NCBI GenBank assembly: GCA_902469965.1
Contig: CABREP010000049.1
Coordinates: forward strand, 1-17,355
From: Egerieimonas sp900552095
Lineage (GTDB): Bacteria > Bacillota > Clostridia > Lachnospirales > Lachnospiraceae
Reading direction: 5' to 3'
DNA: 17,355 nt
This document shows positions 12,736-17,355 of the stretch, one piece after another (position 1 is the first letter of the stretch; each line of letters starts with the position of its first letter). Under the pieces are notes generated by a model. It had not been told where the DNA came from. It saw only the letters and a list, made by a program, of their open reading frames with translations, and did no database searches. Position numbers and translations under genes: made by a program.

Positions 12736-15195
12736 ATGAAAGAACAGTATACAGCCCAGGCGGAAAATGCGCTGGCACTGGCGGAAAAAACAGCCCGTTC
12801 GTGCCGGCATGGATATATTGGAACAGAGCACATCCTGCTGGGACTTTTGAAAGAGCAGGACGGAACAGCCGGAATGGTGCTGACAGATTTTGGAGTGACG
12901 GAAGAGCGGATTCTGGCGCTGATTGACCGGCTGATCATGCCCGGCGGCAGTGCAGTGGCAGAGATGGAACGGCAGGGGTATACGCCCAGGGCGCGCAGAA
13001 TCCTGGAGCGCAGCCGGGAGGAAGCAGATAATTTCCGTGCGGCATCCGTGGGGACGGAGCATATTTTGATTGCTATGATGAAAGAGACAGACTGTATTGC
13101 TACACGGCTGCTGCATACAATGGGAGTGAATATTCAGAAAATGTATCTGGATCTGCTTCTGGCGATGGGAGAAGAACAGAGTGTAAGCAGAGAGGAGATT
13201 CAGAGCGGCAGAGCGCTGAAAGTTTCTGTTTCCGGGTCCGCAACACCTGTCCTGGATCAGTACAGCCGGGATCTGACTGCTATGGCAGCGGTGGGAAAAT
13301 TAGATCCGGTGATCGGCAGAGAACAGGAGATCAGCCGGGTGATTCAGATTTTGAGCCGCCGTACCAAGAACAATCCCTGTCTGATTGGAGAGCCGGGAGT
13401 GGGAAAGACTGCTGTGGTGGAAGGACTGGCACAGAAGATTACGGCAGGAGAGGTTCCGCGTACCATTCAGAACAAACGGGTGGTGGTACTGGATTTGTCC
13501 GGAATGGTGGCCGGGTCAAAATACAGGGGAGAGTTTGAAGAGCGGATCAAGAAGGTGGTAAATGAAGTGATGGAGAATAGAAATATTCTCCTGTTTATTG
13601 ATGAACTTCATACAATTATCGGAGCTGGAGGGGCAGAAGGAGCGCTGGATGCATCTAACATTTTAAAACCCTCCCTCTCTCGGGGAGAAATTCAGCTGAT
13701 TGGAGCCACAACGATTGAGGAGTATCGGAAATATATTGAAAAGGATGCAGCTTTAGAACGCAGGTTTCAGCCTGTTACGGTGGAAGAACCGACAGAAGAG
13801 CAGGCTTTTGCTATTTTAAAAGGAGTGCGCCCCTTTTATGAGTCTCACCATGGAGTAAAGATTACCGATGAAGCGCTTGAGGCAGCGGTGAAATTGTCTG
13901 TTCGCTATATCAGCGATCGTTTTCTTCCGGATAAAGCAATTGATCTGATTGATGAGGCATCTTCCAAGGTACAGCTGGCCGGATATGAGAAACCGGAAAA
14001 ACTGCAGCAGCAGGAGCAGGAGCTGGAGAGTCTTTTAAAAGAAAAAGAAGAGGCGATCAGATCTTCGGATATTCAAAAAGCCAGAGAAGTGCAGGATCGC
14101 CAGGCTGAGGCGGAAAAGAAGCTGGCACGTCTTCAGGCGCGCTATGATAAAAAGTGTGAGGCATGCCAGCTGCAGGTGACAGAGGAGACGATTGCGGATA
14201 TTGTTTCGGGGTGGACCAAGATTCCGGTGCAGAGACTGGCCGAGGAAGAGAGCAAGAGGCTGGCGCGTCTGGAAAAGATCCTCCATAAGCGGGTGATCGG
14301 TCAGGAAGAAGCGGTGTCTGCAGTAGCAAAAGCGATCAAAAGAGGACGGGTGGGATTAAAAGACCCACGGCGGCCCGTGGGATCTTTTTTGTTTTTAGGT
14401 CCTACCGGTGTGGGAAAGACAGAACTTTCTAAGGCTCTGGCCGAAGCGGTATTTGGGACGGAGTCGGCAATGATCCGGGTAGATATGTCAGAGTATATGG
14501 AGAAACACAGCGTTTCCAAACTGATCGGTTCCCCCCCGGGATATGTAGGATATGAGGAGGGGGGACAGCTTTCCGAAAAGGTCAGAAGAAACCCTTACAG
14601 TGTGATCCTTTTTGATGAGATTGAAAAGGCGCATCCGGATGTTTTCAATATTTTGCTTCAGGTACTGGATGACGGCCATATTACAGACTCACAGGGGCGG
14701 AAAGTTGATTTCAAACAGACCTGTATCATCATGACTTCCAATGCGGGGGCACAGGCGATCATAGAGCCGAAAAAGCTGGGTTTTGCTTCCAAGGAAGATG
14801 AAAAAAAGGATTATGAATTCATGAAAAGCGGAGTGATGGAAGAAGTCCGTCGGATGTTTAAGCCGGAGTTTTTAAACCGGATTGATGAGATTCTGGTTTT
14901 TCATGCGTTGAACAGGGAAAATGTCCGTCAGATTGCCGGGCTGTTGCTGACAGATTTACAGAAACGGTGTCGGGAACAGATGAATATTATTTTGAAAGTA
15001 AGCCCTGCGGCGAAGGATTATATTGCAGAAGCGGGATTTGACAGCAAGTACGGGGCACGTCCGCTTAAAAGGGCGATTCAGTCCAAAATCGAAGATGCAC
15101 TGGCGGAAGAAATTCTGGAAGGACATGTGAAACAGGGAGATACTGTGACGGTGGGAATCCATAAAAAAGCTATAAAATTTTCGGTGAGTGACTAG
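12736..15195 (+). CDS. clpC: ATP-dependent Clp protease ATPase subunit ClpC
   Basis: This 819-aa AAA+ unfoldase feeds substrates to ClpP for protein quality control. The N-domain holds two Clp-N repeats (about 1-40 and 82-116), each with a GTEHIL motif. AAA-1 has Walker A GEPGVGKT (218-225) and Walker B LLFIDE (285-290). The middle segment includes a UVR-type coiled stretch at about 433-468, as expected for ClpC. AAA-2 has Walker A GPTGVGKT (555-562), Walker B VILFDE (623-628) and the ClpP-docking loop LGF (681-683). GGGAGG lies 9 nt before the ATG. ClpC normally follows ctsR-mcsA-mcsB, but here it follows a GntR gene and no adaptor or arginine-kinase gene is adjacent. No clear terminator follows. 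Confidence 0.96.
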   Translation: MKEQYTAQAENALALAEKTARSCRHGYIGTEHILLGLLKEQDGTAGMVLTDFGVTEERILALIDRLIMPGGSAVAEMERQGYTPRARRILERSREEADNFRAASVGTEHILIAMMKETDCIATRLLHTMGVNIQKMYLDLLLAMGEEQSVSREEIQSGRALKVSVSGSATPVLDQYSRDLTAMAAVGKLDPVIGREQEISRVIQILSRRTKNNPCLIGEPGVGKTAVVEGLAQKITAGEVPRTIQNKRVVVLDLSGMVAGSKYRGEFEERIKKVVNEVMENRNILLFIDELHTIIGAGGAEGALDASNILKPSLSRGEIQLIGATTIEEYRKYIEKDAALERRFQPVTVEEPTEEQAFAILKGVRPFYESHHGVKITDEALEAAVKLSVRYISDRFLPDKAIDLIDEASSKVQLAGYEKPEKLQQQEQELESLLKEKEEAIRSSDIQKAREVQDRQAEAEKKLARLQARYDKKCEACQLQVTEETIADIVSGWTKIPVQRLAEEESKRLARLEKILHKRVIGQEEAVSAVAKAIKRGRVGLKDPRRPVGSFLFLGPTGVGKTELSKALAEAVFGTESAMIRVDMSEYMEKHSVSKLIGSPPGYVGYEEGGQLSEKVRRNPYSVILFDEIEKAHPDVFNILLQVLDDGHITDSQGRKVDFKQTCIIMTSNAGAQAIIEPKKLGFASKEDEKKDYEFMKSGVMEEVRRMFKPEFLNRIDEILVFHALNRENVRQIAGLLLTDLQKRCREQMNIILKVSPAAKDYIAEAGFDSKYGARPLKRAIQSKIEDALAEEILEGHVKQGDTVTVGIHKKAIKFSVSD

Positions 15196-15196
15196 A

Positions 15197-15254
15197 ATTT
15201 TCCGACAAAATAGTATATAATGTATGTACTTCCGAAAGATAAATTACGGAAAAT
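15197..15254 (+). promoter_or_regulatory. Promoter -10 box inside an inverted repeat, upstream of the 138-aa gene
   Basis: A consensus TATAAT lies at 15216-15221 in the 93-nt gap after clpC. I find no good -35 at 17 bp; a TAGAAT at 15193-15198 is poor. ATTTTCCG (15197-15204) and CGGAAAAT (15247-15254) form a perfect 8-bp inverted repeat that brackets the -10 box, and TTCCG (15230-15234) could pair with the same 3' arm instead. The element may be an operator or a transcript 5' hairpin. Confidence 0.45.
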
Positions 15255-15288
15255 CAAGGTACCATAGGACCACCAGGAGGATATTCAC

Positions 15289-15705
15289 ATGGCAGTAGTA
15301 GAAGAATTGATCCGCACAGAAGCTGACGGAGGAATCAGTTTTGGCAATTATGAGCTGGATACGAAGACAAAGGTTTCAGATTTTGAGTATGAAGGCGATC
15401 TCTATAAGGTAAAAACATTTAAGGAGATTACGAAGCTGGAACGGAATGGCCTGTTTGTCTATGAGTCAGTTCCGGGAACCACGGTAACTGATCTGAAAGT
15501 ACTCCACGGAGGCGGAATGATCTTCGACGTGGAGGGAAATCAGGATGCTCAGATTACGCTGGAGATGGAAGAAGACACCGAGTACAAGGTAGTGATTGAT
15601 AATGTAAGTGTCGGAAGTATAAAGACCAATCTGGGCGGAAAACTTTCTTTTAGTGTGGAGCTGGAAAAAGCGGATAAAGTTGCAGTAAAGATTGAGAAAA
15701 TGTAA
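15289..15705 (+). CDS. Conserved protein of unknown function between clpC and radA
   Basis: I do not recognise an established function. The 138-aa acidic product has no signal peptide, no membrane segment and no catalytic motif that I can name. Alternating hydrophobic and polar residues suggest mostly beta structure, with a C-terminal half (about 85-138) resembling a small beta sandwich. From memory, similar Lachnospiraceae proteins are labelled 'endosialidase' in databases, which I regard as unsupported because nothing here resembles a glycosidase. AGGAGG precedes the ATG by 8 nt, and its own -10 box and terminator make it a likely single-gene unit. Strong expression signals suggest an abundant cytoplasmic protein, but this is inference. 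Confidence 0.85.
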   Translation: MAVVEELIRTEADGGISFGNYELDTKTKVSDFEYEGDLYKVKTFKEITKLERNGLFVYESVPGTTVTDLKVLHGGGMIFDVEGNQDAQITLEMEEDTEYKVVIDNVSVGSIKTNLGGKLSFSVELEKADKVAVKIEKM

Positions 15706-15731
15706 GAACATAGTATAAAGCTGTGGAGACA

Positions 15732-15784
15732 GGCTGTTGCAGAAAGGTGTGCCGGAGAGAATACACGCTGCAGCAGCCTTTTCT
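15732..15784 (+). terminator. Rho-independent terminator after the 138-aa gene
   Basis: GGCTGTTGCAG (15732-15742) pairs with CTGCAGCAGCC (15768-15778) with one G-U wobble. The 25-nt apical region contains a further GTGT/ACAC helix (15747-15750 with 15763-15766). TTTTCTTTTG follows. Confidence 0.85.
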
Positions 15785-15785
15785 T

Positions 15786-15815
15786 TTGTTTCGGGCAGCA
15801 GTTTATTCTAATTAT
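15786..15815 (+). promoter_or_regulatory. Weak candidate promoter for radA
   Basis: TTGTTT (15786-15791) and AATTAT (15810-15815) are 18 nt apart, between the preceding terminator and radA. Neither box is close to consensus. It is offered because the terminator implies that radA needs its own promoter or read-through. Confidence 0.3.
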
Positions 15816-15840
15816 AAGGAAGAGAAGCGGGGAGGAGAGC

Positions 15841-17238
15841 ATGGCGAAGGCAAAGAAAACGGTATTTTTCTGTCAGGAGTGTGGTTATGAATCTGCAAAA
15901 TGGATGGGACAGTGTCCCGGATGCAGAGCCTGGAATACTTTTGTGGAAGAACCTGTTTTGGCGAAGGCATCTGTGGGGACAGATCAGGGAAGGAAAATGG
16001 CGGTTCCGGTTCCTCTGTCGGAAGTTGCGATGGAGGAGGACAGCAGAACAGAGACCGGGATTGAAGAGCTGGATCGTGTTCTGGGAGGCGGAATCGTAGG
16101 TGGCTCTCTGACTTTAGTAGGCGGCGATCCGGGAATCGGAAAATCCACCCTTCTTCTTCAGGTGTGTCAGAAGCTGGCAGAAAAAAACAGGAAAGTTCTC
16201 TATATTTCAGGAGAAGAGTCTCTTCAGCAGATTAAAATGAGGGCACGGCGGATCGGAACATTTTCGGATTCGCTGACCCTTCTTTGTGAAACCAGCCTTG
16301 CGCTGATCCGTCAGGTAATGGAAAAAGAAAAACCGGAATTTGCGGTGATTGATTCAATCCAGACTATGTATGATGAGGAAGTATCCTCAGCGCCGGGCAG
16401 CGTGTCCCAGGTGCGGGAAGCTACGGCGGTTCTGATGCAGCTGGCCAAAGGAATGGGGATTTCTATTTTTATTGTAGGTCATGTGACAAAAGATGGAAAT
16501 GTGGCCGGTCCCAGGGTACTGGAGCATATGGTGGATACAGTCTTATATTTTGAAGGAGACCGCCATGCTTCTTACCGTATTCTCAGAGGGGTAAAAAACC
16601 GTTTTGGTTCTACGAATGAGATCGGAGTCTTTGAAATGCAGACAGAAGGGCTTGCAGAAGTTAAGAATCCTTCCGAATTTATGCTCAATGGAAAACCGGA
16701 AGGGGCATCCGGATCGGTAGTTGCCTGTTCTATGGAAGGAACACGTCCGATTCTGATCGAAATTCAGGCTCTGGTCTGTCACAGCAATTTTGGAATCCCA
16801 AGGAGGACTGCAGCGGGAACAGATTTTAACAGGGTAAATCTTCTGATGGCAGTGCTGGAGAAAAGAGCGGGGCTGAATCTTTCTGCCTGTGATGCCTACA
16901 TTAATATTGCAGGCGGAATCCGTATGAATGAGCCGGCTATAGATCTGGGGATTGTTCTGGCAATTGCCTCCAGTTTTCGTGAGATTATTATTCCGGACAG
17001 TACGATCGCATTTGGAGAGGTGGGACTTTCCGGAGAGGTGCGCGCGGTAAATATGCCGGAACAAAGGGTGATGGAGGCGCGCAAACTGGGATTTCAGACA
17101 GTAATTCTGCCCAGAGTATGTGCATCGGCGGTTAGCAGGATTGAAGGAATTGATCTGGTGTACGTGGAAAATGTTTCCGATGCTATCAGGATTTGCGGAA
17201 AAGGAATAAAAAAGGAAAAAAATGAAAAAATCTGTTGA
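15841..17238 (+). CDS. radA: DNA repair protein RadA (Sms)
   Basis: RadA is a RecA-related ATPase and DnaB-like helicase that extends strand exchange during recombination and repair, and in natural transformation. The 465-aa product is full length. It has an N-terminal C4 zinc finger (C11, C14, C25, C28), Walker A GGDPGIGKST (94-103), the RadA-specific KNRFG motif (252-256), and a C-terminal Lon-protease-like domain with GGIRMNEPAIDLGI and GEVGLSGEVR. GGGGAGGAG precedes the ATG. clpC-radA proximity is common in Firmicutes; here one small gene is interposed. The TGA stop is embedded in the TTGACA of a downstream promoter. Confidence 0.97.
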   Translation: MAKAKKTVFFCQECGYESAKWMGQCPGCRAWNTFVEEPVLAKASVGTDQGRKMAVPVPLSEVAMEEDSRTETGIEELDRVLGGGIVGGSLTLVGGDPGIGKSTLLLQVCQKLAEKNRKVLYISGEESLQQIKMRARRIGTFSDSLTLLCETSLALIRQVMEKEKPEFAVIDSIQTMYDEEVSSAPGSVSQVREATAVLMQLAKGMGISIFIVGHVTKDGNVAGPRVLEHMVDTVLYFEGDRHASYRILRGVKNRFGSTNEIGVFEMQTEGLAEVKNPSEFMLNGKPEGASGSVVACSMEGTRPILIEIQALVCHSNFGIPRRTAAGTDFNRVNLLMAVLEKRAGLNLSACDAYINIAGGIRMNEPAIDLGIVLAIASSFREIIIPDSTIAFGEVGLSGEVRAVNMPEQRVMEARKLGFQTVILPRVCASAVSRIEGIDLVYVENVSDAIRICGKGIKKEKNEKIC

Positions 17239-17263
17239 CAAAGGGGAAAGGAGATGGTATTAT
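17235..17263 (+). promoter_or_regulatory. Near-consensus promoter P1 overlapping the radA stop
   Basis: A perfect TTGACA (17235-17240) and TATTAT (17258-17263) are 17 nt apart, and TGG at 17255-17257 gives an extended -10. Transcription would start near 17270. The -35 contains the radA stop codon. Confidence 0.8.
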
Positions 17264-17276
17264 CTATAAATGTCGG

Positions 17277-17299
17277 CGGCAGACAACAGAAAGCTGCCG
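17277..17299 (+). other. Leader hairpin between promoters P1 and P2
   Basis: CGGCAG (17277-17282) pairs with CTGCCG (17294-17299) around an 11-nt loop. No T tract follows, so it is not a terminator. It would lie at the 5' end of the P1 transcript. Confidence 0.45.
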
Positions 17300-17321
17300 G
17301 AAAATAAAATGAAAAAAGTTG

Positions 17322-17350
17322 TTGACAAACAGCAACGGATGTGATAAGAT
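17322..17350 (+). promoter_or_regulatory. Near-consensus promoter P2 at the window end
   Basis: A perfect TTGACA (17322-17327) and TAAGAT (17345-17350) are 17 nt apart, with TGA at 17342-17344 giving an extended -10. It is 87 bp downstream of P1 and shares the sequence TGTTGACAAA with it. The transcribed gene lies outside the window. Confidence 0.82.
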
Positions 17351-17355
17351 ATCAG

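Noticed and set aside
15289..15705. Calling the 138-aa protein an endosialidase
   Set aside because: The protein is far too short for a sialidase and shows no catalytic signature; the label is recalled from databases and not supported by this sequence.
16543..17241. Long minus-strand open frame (232 codons) under radA
   Set aside because: It is opposite the conserved RadA KNRFG and Lon-like regions, with no recognisable domain.
1..17355. CRISPR arrays, insertion sequences, tRNA or riboswitch structures
   Set aside because: I saw no regularly spaced repeats, transposase motifs, cloverleaf sequences or recognised riboswitch cores on reading the intergenic regions, all of which are under about 270 nt.

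Overview
The window reads as a chromosomal segment of a gut-type Clostridia, most likely Lachnospiraceae. The reasons are moderate GC with AT-rich intergenic regions, strong AGGAGG-type ribosome binding sites, a Gram-positive lipoprotein in the transport operon, a clpC-to-radA neighbourhood, and a small protein between clpC and radA of a type I associate with this family. Every credible gene lies on the + strand. I recognise no mobile element, CRISPR array, RNA gene or phage gene.

Region 1 (1-1166) holds the 3' part of a divergent adenylosuccinate synthetase (purA), closed by a rho-independent terminator. Region 2 (1167-2521) holds a PucR-family regulator with its own terminator. Region 3 (about 2522-11711) is one long co-directional operon. 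A lipoprotein solute-binding protein is followed by an intercistronic hairpin, then a complete branched-chain-amino-acid-type (HAAT) ABC importer (two permeases, two ATPases). A catabolic cassette follows: a PfkB sugar kinase, a KdsD-like SIS isomerase without CBS domains, an RbsD/FucU mutarotase, a DapA/NanA-family aldolase or dehydratase, and a class I aminotransferase. A strong terminator ends it. Spacing is 0-22 nt apart from the hairpin gap, and two gene pairs overlap by 7 nt.

Region 4 (11723-15195) begins with a good sigma-A promoter and holds a PAP2 phosphatase, a YtrA-type GntR regulator and clpC. The ctsR-mcsA-mcsB genes that usually precede clpC are absent. Region 5 (15196-17238) holds a 138-aa protein of unknown function with its own -10 box and terminator, then radA. 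The last 120 bases carry two near-consensus extended -10 promoters 87 bp apart, the first overlapping the radA stop codon. They drive something beyond the window, possibly a stable-RNA operon.

The most interesting part is Region 3. It couples an amino-acid-type importer with mutarotase, kinase, isomerase, aldolase and aminotransferase functions under a PucR regulator. That implies import of a compound with both carboxylate/amine and sugar-like chemistry. I cannot name the substrate from sequence alone.
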